Notes: generated from the sequence alone by a model not told the origin. Positions 42,589-51,745 are shown, counted from the first letter of the stretch. The stretch: 60,842 nt of DNA from Selenomonadaceae bacterium (GCA_017470715.1 JAFUYE010000095.1:1-60842), one strand, 5' to 3'. Numbers and translations are program-made.

Positions 42589-43293
42589 TCAGCGAATTTT
42601 TTTCGCCAAGTCTTCGTAAAATGAATTGCTGATTCTGCCGAACATGCCGGATTGCGCGGAATAATCTTCGCGGTCACGCACGTCCTTGCGAGCAAAAACC
42701 ATCGCGCCGGTTCTTGCGTCGTAAACCTGCATTGAAACTTGCACGGTCGACACGTCCACGCGTCGCGGCGGATAAGTCACGGGTACTTGAACGTAGTAAG
42801 ATTCTTCGCGGAGCCGTCCAAATCGGTCGTAATATCTGCGCGTTTCGCGACGATTTTCCCAAACCGTGCGTTCCGGCTCAATGTAAGTGGTGTTGCCCCA
42901 CGCGTCGACATTTGCGTAAATCCAAGCATCCGCAATTTGATAAGCGTTTTGCTGAACAATTTGGCGCGCCTGAACGGGATTGGAATACGCCAATGCCTCA
43001 AGATTCATGCCGACTTGCGCGCTGAGAATTTGCCGTGCCTGAGCCTCGGTGATTATGCGGCAACGCAACCTGCGCTGTGCATCTTGCCGAAATGTTTCCT
43101 GAATGTTGAGGACAGCAATATTGCCGCCAACGTCGACGCCGGGTGAAATTGTCGCGTCCAAAACAATGACCGTGCGGATGTTTCGGAAATAATAATTCCT
43201 GTCCGTGTAGTCGGTCTTTTCCGCGAAGACGTTTTGCGGCAAGGCAAGCACCGCCAGCAAAAGCAACGCGCCAAAAATTTTTTTGATAATCAC
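42589..43293 (-). CDS. Exported protein, paralogue family B (B3)
   Basis: A 234-residue protein with a signal peptide (cleavage near NVFAE). Motifs shared with B1/B2: NIRTVIVLDATISPGVDVGG, ITEAQARQILSAQVGMN, VQQNAYQIADAWIYANV, QVPVTYPPRRVDVSTVQV, VYDARTGAMVFARKD. The GTG at 43293 has GGAGGTG upstream; an open frame extending to 43464 is unrelated. First gene of the A/B run. Confidence 0.78.
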   Translation of the reverse strand: MIIKKIFGALLLLAVLALPQNVFAEKTDYTDRNYYFRNIRTVIVLDATISPGVDVGGNIAVLNIQETFRQDAQRRLRCRIITEAQARQILSAQVGMNLEALAYSNPVQARQIVQQNAYQIADAWIYANVDAWGNTTYIEPERTVWENRRETRRYYDRFGRLREESYYVQVPVTYPPRRVDVSTVQVSMQVYDARTGAMVFARKDVRDREDYSAQSGMFGRISNSFYEDLAKKIR

Positions 43294-43361
43294 AAAAGCA
43301 CCTCCAAAAATCAATGTAAAATTAGGAATTAGGAATGTGGAATTGTTGACGCGAAAAAAAT

Positions 43362-44009
43362 TTATTCGACGAATCCGACACTTTGCGCAAGCAAAATCGT
43401 TGCGTCGTCCGAAAGTTTTGCCGCCCGTTTGAATTCGTCGCGATTGATTGAACCGCGCACGCAATTTCCGAGCCCTTCAGTCTGTGCGGCAAGTGCTACA
43501 CTTTGAACCATTGCGCCGACGGAAATATTTGCGTTGGCAAGTTGAACTTCACGCGGCGGAATTTTTCGGGCCGTCGACCAAACTTCGGGCGTTTCGACAA
43601 AAACCAGATTGACGGCAGCTTTTTCAACGAAACTTTGTCCCGTCGTCGTCGTTGAACGAAAATCGCCTTCAGCAACCAAAATCAATTTGTGATTCGGCGC
43701 GTCGTAAAGATAAATTCCCTCGCTCGTGACGGCGTAAACTTCAACGGAATAAGTTTTCAACGCGGCGGGGATGACGCGCTTGCCGTCGGGACGATTGACG
43801 CCGTTCGCCGCCCAAAGAATTTTCGACAGCTGTGCAGTTGTCAAATTTTTGTCGACGAAATTTCTGTTTGACTTGCGCTGATTCAACGCTTGCATGACTG
43901 AAAGATTACTTTCGGTTTCGACTGTCGGCAAAATTATTTCACTCTGCGCGGCGAAAACGGTTGTCGACAGCAACAGAGCCGCCGTCAGCGTTACAAAAAA
44001 TTTTTTCAT
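43362..44009 (-). CDS. Exported SagB/nitroreductase-family protein
   Basis: A 215-residue protein with a signal peptide (cleavage near TVFAA) and a nitroreductase fold of the SagB type: LNQRKSNRNFVDKNLTTAQLSKILWAANGVNRPDGKRVIPAAL, QLANANISVGAMVQSVALAAQTEGLG. An exported flavin enzyme is unusual. The ATG at 44009 follows GAGGTG and overlaps the end of the MATE-GHKL gene. Confidence 0.85.
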   Translation of the reverse strand: MKKFFVTLTAALLLSTTVFAAQSEIILPTVETESNLSVMQALNQRKSNRNFVDKNLTTAQLSKILWAANGVNRPDGKRVIPAALKTYSVEVYAVTSEGIYLYDAPNHKLILVAEGDFRSTTTTGQSFVEKAAVNLVFVETPEVWSTARKIPPREVQLANANISVGAMVQSVALAAQTEGLGNCVRGSINRDEFKRAAKLSDDATILLAQSVGFVE

Positions 44010-44011
44010 GG

Positions 44012-45857
44012 TCAGCACCTCAATTCGACAATGGAAGTATTTATGCCCGCCGTGTTTTGATAGTCGAAGCTGCCGTAGCGGTCGGTTATGCTTTTGACGA
44101 GCCGAAGTCCGATTTTTTCTTCGCCGGAGGGAGCAGGTTCCGATTCGATTTTTTTCATTTCCTTGCGCGGATTAAATTCGCGGTTGTCGTCGTAAATTCG
44201 GATATGTAAATGCCGGTCGAACGTGACGCGCATATACGACGAACAAGTTTCAATTGACTTGACGCCGTGAATTACAACGTTGCTTAAAAGTTCTTCGGTG
44301 ACGACGCCCGCAAAATTTGAAACTTTCGGATTGAATTTGTTGCGCTTGCAAAAATTGATGACTTCATCAGAAATAATTTGAGCATCCTTCGGCGAATGAA
44401 ATGCGCGTTCAAGAGTCGGCATCTTGCCAAAATCATCGTTGATTTTCAACCAATCGTCAAGCTTGAAAGTCACCTTGCCCGCGTGCTTGAAAACGGTACA
44501 GGCGACAATCGCAATGCAAATCAATTCAGTGGCCGGGAAGGCCAACCACACCGCGTCGGAGCCGATTAAGGGCATTGCCGCCAGCGACAGTACAGCCATC
44601 ATCACGTTTTACAAAAAGCGGCATTCCGTCGACAAGCCAAGCGTCTTTGTGTTGCATGCGATATTCTTCCTTAAGGTTGTAAGCGCGCATGAAGATGCCG
44701 CAAATGCCGTTGAGTACCAGGAAGCTCGGAAAAAGCCAAAGCATTCGTTGGGAAATAGCCCACGCCTCCTCCGTCGGCGCAAAATAAATTTCGGTAATGT
44801 CGTCAGCGGCAAACATCAGCGACAACATTGCTATGCTTGAAAAAATTATACAACTTTTCAGCGCGAATCGGGCGGATTTTACAAAGGCGGTGCGATCTTT
44901 CGCGGCATAGTGCACGCCACCTGTTGAGCCGAAAGCGTCCGCATGACCGGCAGGGATCGCGCCCAACATGCCGCAGAAAGTTCCTTGCACGCTCATAACC
45001 ATAATCGCGGCACTGCCGACACTCGACAGCAACGTTAAATTCATTATGTAAGCCTTGAGCGTGATTCCGAGATTGAACGTAAGTGACGGCTTGCCGATTT
45101 TGGCGGCTTCTTTCAATTCGCTCCAACGAATCGTCGAGAAAGTCGTTTGACCCCAACCGTAGTTGACAAGAAATTCTCTGAAAACGTAAGCGCACGTTAA
45201 AAGATAGCTCAATGACGTAGCCAAGCCCAAACCGAACGCGCCCATATCCAAACGAACGGCAAACAGCATGTCGAAGCATAAATTCAAGACGCACATTAAC
45301 GCAATACTGGTTTTGGAAATTCTGTCGTTGCCGTTGAAGTTAAGGAACCACAAAAGCAACGGGTAAAGTGCTTGACCGATTATGCTGAATGAATAGCCGG
45401 CGATATAATCTTGCAAAACAAGGGCATCATGTCCTTGCGCGCCAAGAATCGCCGCCAAGCTCGCACGTCCGAAGAAAAAGCCTGCGGAAAGTATAATCGC
45501 CACCGCGCTGAGGAAAATTATCGCGCTGTCGAACAAAGCCCGCATACTTTTATTGTCGCCGCGCCCGCGATATTGTGCACAAAGGATTTGCACGCCCATT
45601 ATAACAACCCAAACCAAGCTTATAATCGTGATAATCGGCACGAAGAACCCGATGGCGGCTTGTACGCTGCTTTACAAGAAAATGCCGGTGATTGCGCTGT
45701 CAATGAACGGGTTGAAAAAATACGCGAGTTTTTCGGCAATGCTGACGAACAGCAAATTGAAAAAAGATTTCTTGATGATTGTTTGCTTTATCTGTCGAGC
45801 GTGAGATTCCTTCAGCTCAAGATTATGTTCAATCAGCATTCTTGATTCCTGATTCAT
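44012..45857 (-). pseudogene. MATE transporter fused to a C-terminal GHKL (RsbW-like) ATPase domain, two lesions
   Basis: The frame starts at ATG 45857, overlapping the hldD stop (ATGA), and runs KLAYFFNPFIDSAITGIFL to an in-frame TAA (45672-45674, codon 62). It reopens as SSVQAAIGFFVPIITIISL and continues through eleven or so MATE helices. Near 44607-44610 (an A4 run on the coding strand) the frame shifts, then resumes MMMAVLSLAAMPLIG. The C-terminal 130 residues are a GHKL domain: N-box TEELLSNVVIHG, G1 YDDNREFNP, G2 KIGLRLVKSI. The ancestral protein would be about 610 residues. Two independent lesions make function unlikely. Confidence 0.8.
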
Positions 45858-46822
45858 AATTGATAATATCCGCCGGTCTCCAAAAATTGAACGTATTCTT
45901 TGACCGCCGCGACAAAATTCGTGAAGCCGCCTTTGTAACCCGCCGCCGCAAGTTTTTTCGTGTCCGCCTCGGTGAAACTTTGATATTTGCCGCGCAGTTC
46001 GTCGGGGAATTCGCAATAAGAAATTTTCATCTTCGAGCCCATTGCGTCAATCATGGTTTTGCCGACTTCGTTAAACGTGTGCGCTTTGCCGGTGCCGCAG
46101 TTGTAAATTCCGTTGGCAACGGGATTGTCGAGGAACCACAGATTTATTTTCGCAACGTCCTTGACGTAAATGAAATCGCGTTTTTGTTCGCCGTCGCCGT
46201 AACCGTCAGCACCTTTGAAAAGTCTGGGACCGCCGCCGAGTTTCATGCGTTTGTAAATCTGGTAAAAAATCGACGCCATTTTTCCTTTGTGACTTTCTTG
46301 TTGACCGAAGACATTAAAATATCTCAGCCCGATGATTTTGCTTTTGGATTCGCCGATAAATTGTCGAACGTAACGATCGAACATCAGCTTTGAAAACGCG
46401 TAGGGATTAAGCGCATTTTCGCATTCTTCGGATTCGCGGAAACCTTTTTTGCCGTTGCCGTAAACGGAAGCACTCGACGCGTAAATCAGCGGAATTTCCT
46501 TGTTGATACAGAATTTGAGCAGTTCTTTGCTGAAATCGTAATTTGTCTTCATCATGTAATTAACGTCGTATTCCATTGTATCGGAGCACGCGCCTTCGTG
46601 GAAAATCGCCTCAATGTCGAGCCCGAAAAAATCGCTGTACATGAACGTCTTAAAAAAATCGTCCTTGTGCTGATAGTCGATGAATCGAAGCCCGATTAAA
46701 TTTTTGAACTTGTCGCCGTTGCCGAGATTGTCGACGATTAAAATGTCCGTGCGTCCGCGTTCGTTCAATGCGCGAACCAAATTGCTACCGATAAAACCTG
46801 CGCCGCCGGTTACGATAATCAT
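45854..46822 (-). CDS. hldD: ADP-L-glycero-D-manno-heptose 6-epimerase
   Basis: A 322-residue SDR enzyme making the heptose donor for LPS inner core. Motifs: VTGGAGFIGSNL (NADP binding), EGACSDTMEYD, the YAFSKLMFD catalytic Tyr-Lys, GLRYFNVFGQQESHKG and QKRDFIYVKDV, all diagnostic of HldD. The ATG at 46822 has AAGGAG 9 bases upstream, better than a TTG nine bases earlier. Its presence indicates a heptose-containing LPS. Confidence 0.95.
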   Translation of the reverse strand: MIIVTGGAGFIGSNLVRALNERGRTDILIVDNLGNGDKFKNLIGLRFIDYQHKDDFFKTFMYSDFFGLDIEAIFHEGACSDTMEYDVNYMMKTNYDFSKELLKFCINKEIPLIYASSASVYGNGKKGFRESEECENALNPYAFSKLMFDRYVRQFIGESKSKIIGLRYFNVFGQQESHKGKMASIFYQIYKRMKLGGGPRLFKGADGYGDGEQKRDFIYVKDVAKINLWFLDNPVANGIYNCGTGKAHTFNEVGKTMIDAMGSKMKISYCEFPDELRGKYQSFTEADTKKLAAAGYKGGFTNFVAAVKEYVQFLETGGYYQL

Positions 46823-46869
46823 GTTGTTCAACTCCTTGTCGTGAAAATTTTTTGACGTTGCGCGTTGTT

Positions 46870-47036
46870 AATCTACTTTCTTTCGACAGCGAAAGAAAGT
46901 AGCAAAGAAAGCTGCGCCTACGCGGCGGGCGCGGCAGTGCGTTATCACGTTGAAACAGCCGCCTCGTAATCCGCTTTGGCCGCGAAATTTGCATCACGCA
47001 AATACCGCGGCTGAGGCCGTCATCCGTGACGGCCTC
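46870..47036 (+). repeat. Structured intergenic repeat element, copy 3
   Basis: AATCTACTTTCTTTC-GACAGC-GAAAGAAAGTAGC hairpin, GCAAAGAAAG, a GCGCCTACGCGGCGGGCGC segment, GCGAAATTTGCATCACGCAAATACCGCGG, and the terminal hairpin GAGGCCGTCATCC/GTGACGGCCTC. It lies between the cinA stop and the hldD start. Confidence 0.82.
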
Positions 47037-47055
47037 TTTTGATTTCGGTTGAGTT

Positions 47056-47850
47056 TTAATCTTCTTTGACGTAACGAATAAATTTTTCGCCGATACGTTC
47101 GCGACATTTTTCGACGACGGGATTTAAAATTTTTAAAGCGTCTTCGTGAGTTTTCGCCGCCGCCGTCACGCGAATCAAACAGCCGTCCTCTTTGGCGTAA
47201 GTCGCGACAGTCGGGTTCGTGCCGTCCAAAAGTTCTGCCAATCTGTCCGCAACAGGTGATTCGCCGACAATCGAAATCGGCGCGTCATTTTTGCTCAGGC
47301 ATTTGATGATAATCGACACCAAAACTTTATCGCTCTTGCCGTTGAGATAAAGTTCACAACACTCCTCGAACATCGGTTGCATTTCTTTGGGCGGACCGGG
47401 CAACAGAATACAAATTTTCCCGTCGCGTTCCATGACACAACCGGGCGCGGTGCCGTGGTGATTGTACAGAATCAGCGAATCGGCGGGAACAATCGCTTGT
47501 TTTTTCATGCCGTCCGAAAGTTTGTCGAAGCCGCGAGCTTTGGCGCGTTCTTCCAAAAAATTTAAGACGACCTCGTCGACAACGGGACGCTTGCCGAAAT
47601 ATTCCATGAGCATTTCTTTAGTCAAGTCGTCTTTCGTCGGACCGAGCCCGCCCGTCATAACCACGGCGTCTGCACGCGAATAAGCAATGTCCAGCGCGGA
47701 TTTTATTCGAGCGGGATTATCGCCCACGACGGTTTGAAAGTGACAGTCCAAACCCAAATGAGCCAGCCTTTGAGCCAGATATTGCGCGTTCGTGTTGACG
47801 ATGTTGCCCATTAAAATTTCTGTGCCGACACTGATAATTTCCACAACCAT
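47056..47850 (-). CDS. cinA: CinA N-terminal domain protein (competence/damage-inducible, MPT-binding fold)
   Basis: A 264-residue protein: EIISVGTEILMGNIVNTNAQ, VVGDNPARIKSALDIA, VVMTGGLGPTKDDLTKEML, HHGTAPGCV and LLPGPPKEMQPMFEE, all typical of CinA/ADP-ribose pyrophosphatase N-domains. The C-terminal NMN-deamidase domain usually fused to it is encoded separately at 33718. The stand-alone N-domain can have ADP-ribose pyrophosphatase activity. Confidence 0.93.
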   Translation of the reverse strand: MVVEIISVGTEILMGNIVNTNAQYLAQRLAHLGLDCHFQTVVGDNPARIKSALDIAYSRADAVVMTGGLGPTKDDLTKEMLMEYFGKRPVVDEVVLNFLEERAKARGFDKLSDGMKKQAIVPADSLILYNHHGTAPGCVMERDGKICILLPGPPKEMQPMFEECCELYLNGKSDKVLVSIIIKCLSKNDAPISIVGESPVADRLAELLDGTNPTVATYAKEDGCLIRVTAAAKTHEDALKILNPVVEKCRERIGEKFIRYVKED

Positions 47851-47943
47851 TACAAAATCACCGCCGAAAGTTTTAGTTGAATCAATGGCGCGATTATATC
47901 ATGCGTCAAGCCAAATAACAAAAAATTTTTCGGACGACGGTAC

Positions 47944-47978
47944 AAAAAAATCCCCGTCGCGTTGACGGGGATTTTTTT
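47944..47978 (-). terminator. Terminator of the ftsZ cluster
   Basis: CCCCGTC-GCGTT-GACGGGG, a perfect 7-bp stem flanked by A7 and T7, 19 bases after the stop of the FtsZ-like gene. Confidence 0.85.
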
Positions 47979-47996
47979 ATTCACGAAACAATTTTT

Positions 47997-48842
47997 TTAA
48001 GCGGCAAGAATCAGGAACTTGACTTTGTTGAGTAACCAATTGTCAATCGAAAAGCCGAACGAAACTTCAGCTTTGGGCGCGTGACGTTTCAGCAGTCGCG
48101 AAAGTTTCTGCGCCTCTTCAAGCGAAATATTTCCTTTGGCGGCAGTCACGTTGAACAGTATTTTTTCGGCGGTCTTGAAATTTTCTTCGTTGCCTTCGAC
48201 AAATTCAAGCGCGGCCTTGGCGGCTTTGATGACGGCATTTTTCCCGTCGCGTTCGCCGTAACCGACACACGCCGCAGAATCTTTGACGAGATGCGAAATA
48301 AATTTCACGTCGATTTTCGGTTGACCGGGCAAAGCTACCGCCTCGATAAAGTTTTGCAGAATTTTTGCGGAGTCTTCGGCAAAATTTTTGCTCGGCAACT
48401 TAACAAGCGCGTCGAAGATAATTTCGCCTTCCGCGTCCTCGAAATTTCCGCCGGCAATGAAAATCACGGGCACGCCGATTTTTTTCGCGCAGTGAGCGGC
48501 AATCGCGACGGTTTTGACATTTTCCCAAACTTCGTCGGCGACAACAAAAATCAAATCCGTTTCGTGCGAGTTGAGATTTGTTTTGCGCAGCTCGTTGACA
48601 AATTTATTTTCATCTTCAGTGTTGAGCAGGCGAAATTTGTGGTCGGTGACAACTTTGCATTGGGCAAGATTATTCGTATCGTTTCTGTCGACCGCGTAAT
48701 AATTCACGCCTTGAAAATTTTTGCTCAACATAAAATTGACGGCATTCAATCCGCCTGAAAGTTTTTCGTCGCCCGCAGTGTTGACGCCGACGACTTTGAT
48801 TTTTATGTAACGATTGTCGAAATTTGTTTCAAACACGTTCAT
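47997..48842 (-). CDS. Divergent FtsZ-like protein without GTP-binding signature
   Basis: A 281-residue protein that aligns with FtsZ along its length. Its N-terminal strand is IKVVGVNTAGDEKLSGGLNA where FtsZ has [17 protein letters not shown], followed by FQGVNYYAVDRND like [10 protein letters not shown]. Its later part (VGYGERDGKNAVIKAAKAAL) matches the region [19 protein letters not shown], and the ending strand FGFSIDNWL matches WGASVDDSL. The T4 GGGTGTG loop, the T7 acidic NLDFAD motif and the C-terminal peptide are all absent. It is probably a non-GTPase partner or regulator of FtsZ. It sits 25 bases downstream of ftsZ. Confidence 0.75.
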   Translation of the reverse strand: MNVFETNFDNRYIKIKVVGVNTAGDEKLSGGLNAVNFMLSKNFQGVNYYAVDRNDTNNLAQCKVVTDHKFRLLNTEDENKFVNELRKTNLNSHETDLIFVVADEVWENVKTVAIAAHCAKKIGVPVIFIAGGNFEDAEGEIIFDALVKLPSKNFAEDSAKILQNFIEAVALPGQPKIDVKFISHLVKDSAACVGYGERDGKNAVIKAAKAALEFVEGNEENFKTAEKILFNVTAAKGNISLEEAQKLSRLLKRHAPKAEVSFGFSIDNWLLNKVKFLILAA

Positions 48843-48867
48843 CAACCCTCCGTAAAATTTGCGACGA

Positions 48868-50079
48868 TTATTGTCGGTTGCGCCAGTTGCTCATGAAGTC
48901 GGGCAAGTCCAGTCTGAACGGATTTTTTTGTTGCGGTTGCTGTTGCTGAGGTTGTTGTTGCGTTCGACTGTACTGTTGCGGCTCCTGCTGTGTCGGCTGA
49001 ACGGGTTGTTGCGGTTGACGCTGAAATTGTTGTTGTGTTTGTTGTTGAAATTGTTGTTGAGGTTTTCTCTGCGTTTGATTCGGCGGCAAAATTTTCGTTG
49101 CGGGAATTTCTTCTTCCGTGTCTTCGCCGAAACGCGTTGCGATAATCGTGACGATAATCGTGTCGCCAAGTGAATCGTCGACGCTGGCACCCCAAATAAT
49201 TTCTGCGTCGGGGTGAGCCGCCTCTTGCACGGTTGTAGACGCTTCGTTGACTTCCACCATTGACAGCGAATCTTGCGCGCCCATGAAGTTCAAAAGAATT
49301 CCGCGAGCACTGTCGACGCTGGTTTCAAGGAGCGGTGACGCAATGGCTTTTTTGACTGCCTCGACAGCCGCATTGTCGCCGGACGCTTCGCCGACACCCA
49401 TAAGCGCGGAACCGGCGTTGCTCATGATTGACTGCACGTCCGCGAAATCCAAATTGATGACGCCCGGCACGGCAATTAAATCCGAAATGCCTTTGACGCC
49501 TTGACGCAAAATATCATCGGCGATTGTGAACGCTTTTGTCATTGGAGTTTTTTTGTCGACGACCTGTAAAAGTCTGTCGTTGGGAATTGTAATAATCGCG
49601 TCGACGTTGCGTTTAAGATTTTCAATGCCGTAATCTGCATTTTTTTTGCGTTTGGGACCTTCAAAAGCAAAAGGACGAGTAACAACTGCAACCGTGAGCG
49701 CGTTGACTTCGCGAGCACATTCGGCAACAACGGGAGCTGCACCGGTGCCCGTGCCGCCACCCATGCCCGCAGTTATGAAAACCATATCCGAGCCGCGAAG
49801 AGCTTCCAAAATATCATTGCGACTTTCTTGCGCAGCGCGTTCGCCAATTTCGGGACGAGCCCCCGCACCGAGTCCGCGAGTAAGTTTTTCGCCGATTTGC
49901 ATACGTTTGGGAGCTTTACTCATAAGCAAAGCTTGCGAATCTGTGTTGACCGCAATAAATTCCACGCCCTCCAAACCGGATTCAATCATGCGGTTCACGG
50001 CGTTCGAGCCGCCCCCGCCTATGCCGATAACTTTTATCTTCGCGAGTTGATCTAAAGTATTTTCATCAAATTCAAACAT
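48868..50079 (-). CDS. ftsZ: Cell division protein FtsZ
   Basis: A 403-residue tubulin-like GTPase that forms the division ring. All motifs are present: [26 protein letters not shown] (T4), [12 protein letters not shown] (T7 catalytic Asp), and a C-terminal peptide [15 protein letters not shown] linker of about 70 residues is almost entirely Gln and Pro. The gene is not in a dcw cluster; no ftsA, ftsQ or mur genes are adjacent. It is flanked by a divergent homologue and a broken one. Confidence 0.97.
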   Translation of the reverse strand: MFEFDENTLDQLAKIKVIGIGGGGSNAVNRMIESGLEGVEFIAVNTDSQALLMSKAPKRMQIGEKLTRGLGAGARPEIGERAAQESRNDILEALRGSDMVFITAGMGGGTGTGAAPVVAECAREVNALTVAVVTRPFAFEGPKRKKNADYGIENLKRNVDAIITIPNDRLLQVVDKKTPMTKAFTIADDILRQGVKGISDLIAVPGVINLDFADVQSIMSNAGSALMGVGEASGDNAAVEAVKKAIASPLLETSVDSARGILLNFMGAQDSLSMVEVNEASTTVQEAAHPDAEIIWGASVDDSLGDTIIVTIIATRFGEDTEEEIPATKILPPNQTQRKPQQQFQQQTQQQFQRQPQQPVQPTQQEPQQYSRTQQQPQQQQPQQKNPFRLDLPDFMSNWRNRQ

Positions 50080-50156
50080 CAGCTGTCCCTCCGTGAAAAA
50101 ATTTTCTACGCAAGCGCAGAAAGTTTAGCATAGCTTAATGAAAAAAATTTGTAACG

Positions 50157-50762
50157 TTAAATTTCTTCGTCGCGCAATCGCAACGGATTTTGAAACACGG
50201 CTGCCAAAGTTCGTACGGCGCGCAACAAAACTTCGTCGGCGATTTTGAACGCGGCGGTCATTGGCGTTTTCGGGTCGACAATCTGCAAAATTTTATCGCT
50301 GCGGATTTTTATGACGGCGTCGGTGCACGCGGACAATTTTTCCAACGCGGCTTCGGCTCGTGCGGTTCGTTTCAAACCTTCAAACTTGTACGGGCGGGTG
50401 ATGACCGCAACGGTCAACGCGCCGACTTCGCGGGCACATTGCGCGACAATCGGGGATGCGCCCGTGCCGTCGAAACCACCGAGTCCCGCGACAATGATAA
50501 CTGCGTCTGCGCCGTCAAGTGCCGACAAAATTTTATCACGACTTTTAATCGCCGATTGTTCACTTCGCGAAATTGAGCCGCCGTCGAGACCCTACTCTTT
50601 TCCGTCGGTGAGCCAAATTTTTTTCGGTGCCTTGGACATTTGCAAAGAATATTTGCTCCCGGTGCACGCGATAAAATCCGCGCCCGTCAAGCCCGAATCA
50701 ATCATGTGATTGAGTGCATTAAGCGCGCCCCAACCGACGCTGATGATTTTTATGGTTGACAC
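50157..50762 (-). pseudogene. Second FtsZ homologue, truncated and with an in-frame TAG
   Basis: GTG at 50762 (GGAGG 10 bases upstream) opens STIKIISVGWGALNALNHMIDSG, clearly an FtsZ N-terminus in which the GGGGSNAV loop has become GWGALNAL. Codon 57 is TAG (50592-50594), after LTDGKE. The frame continues GLDGGSIS...GADAVIIVAGLGGFDGTGASPIVAQCAREV, where the T4 loop is GGFDGTG instead of GGGTGTG, up to a stop after about 200 codons. The whole C-terminal domain is missing. This looks like a decayed or highly diverged FtsZ duplicate upstream of the intact ftsZ. Confidence 0.8.
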
Positions 50763-50767
50763 AAGCG

Positions 50768-51616
50768 TCACACCTCCAAAAGTTTTTGAGCGTTCAAGCC
50801 GAGAATTTTAGCTTTGTCATCTTCGGCAAGCGGCAAATTTTTTATGAAGTCAACCGAAACTTTTTGCGACGACCACGGGCTGTCCGTGCCGAAAAGAATT
50901 CTGTCCGCGCCGAAAATTTTTACGAACGTCAAAAATTTTTCCGCGTCCAAAAGTTTCAAATCGTCGGGCTTCCAAACAAAATCATTGCGCGGAACAATTT
51001 CGCCCGTGGAAAATGCCGTGTCGATAAAAATTTTCGTGTCCGCCAAAAGTTCCAAAACGTCAGACCAATTTCGCCAGCCGCCCATGTGTGCCGCAACGAA
51101 TTTAAAATTGCCAATCGCGTCGACGACGTGACGAATCATCTGCGGCGAACAACGAATCACGTTCGGAAAACCTATGTCAAGTCCCGCGTGCGTGACGACA
51201 ATCAAATCCAATTCGGCAGCGCGGTCAAAAATTCGCAGAAACTTCGCGTCGTCAAGATTTATGTCTTGATAAACGGGATGAATTTTGATACCCTTTAGCC
51301 CGCAATTTTTCACGCGGCTCAACTCGGCTCGAACGTTCGCGAAGTCGGGGTGAATGCAACCGAACGAAAAAATTCCCGCGTCCGAAAATTTTTCGTTGAG
51401 TTCGGCGGCTGAAGAATTTATTTTTTCGACTTGGTGAGTGTTCGTGGCGACGGGCAAAATCACCGACAGATTAATCTGCGCGGCATCCATTGAATTTTCC
51501 AAGCCGGCAAGTGTTCCGTTCGTGTGGGCGGAAATTTTTGCGACGCGGCTCAATTTTTCGATAACGTCGGAGGCAATTTTGTCGGGGAAAATGTGCGTGT
51601 GCATGTCGATAATCAT
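50768..51616 (-). CDS. Amidohydrolase-family (metal-dependent TIM-barrel) hydrolase
   Basis: A 282-residue amidohydrolase-2-type protein: IIDMHTHIFPD metal site, GIKIHPVYQDINLDD, VVTHAGLDIGFP, VAAHMGGWRNW and GTDSPWSSQ with the catalytic Asp. The substrate is unknown. The ATG at 51616 is chosen with AAGGAG 9 bases upstream. It is followed after 5 bases by the broken ftsZ homologue. Confidence 0.9.
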   Translation of the reverse strand: MIIDMHTHIFPDKIASDVIEKLSRVAKISAHTNGTLAGLENSMDAAQINLSVILPVATNTHQVEKINSSAAELNEKFSDAGIFSFGCIHPDFANVRAELSRVKNCGLKGIKIHPVYQDINLDDAKFLRIFDRAAELDLIVVTHAGLDIGFPNVIRCSPQMIRHVVDAIGNFKFVAAHMGGWRNWSDVLELLADTKIFIDTAFSTGEIVPRNDFVWKPDDLKLLDAEKFLTFVKIFGADRILFGTDSPWSSQKVSVDFIKNLPLAEDDKAKILGLNAQKLLEV

Positions 51617-51640
51617 TTGGGTCAACTCCTTAAGTTTTGT

Positions 51641-51727
51641 TTTCAGCTTTAAGCTTTTGGCTTTGAGCTTTAAGAATTGCGGTTAAATGTTTTTCCTTAA
51701 AGCTTAAAGCTTACACCTTAAAGCTCA
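51641..51727. repeat. AGCTTT-heptad inverted repeat, copy 3
   Basis: Left arm TTTCAGCTTTAAGCTTTTGG...GAGCTTTAAG (51641-51674) and right arm CCTTAAAGCTTAAAGCTTAC...TTAAAGCTCA (51695-51727). It fills the space between two divergent genes. Confidence 0.72.
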
Positions 51728-51745
51728 CATGGAGGTTTTGTTTCA

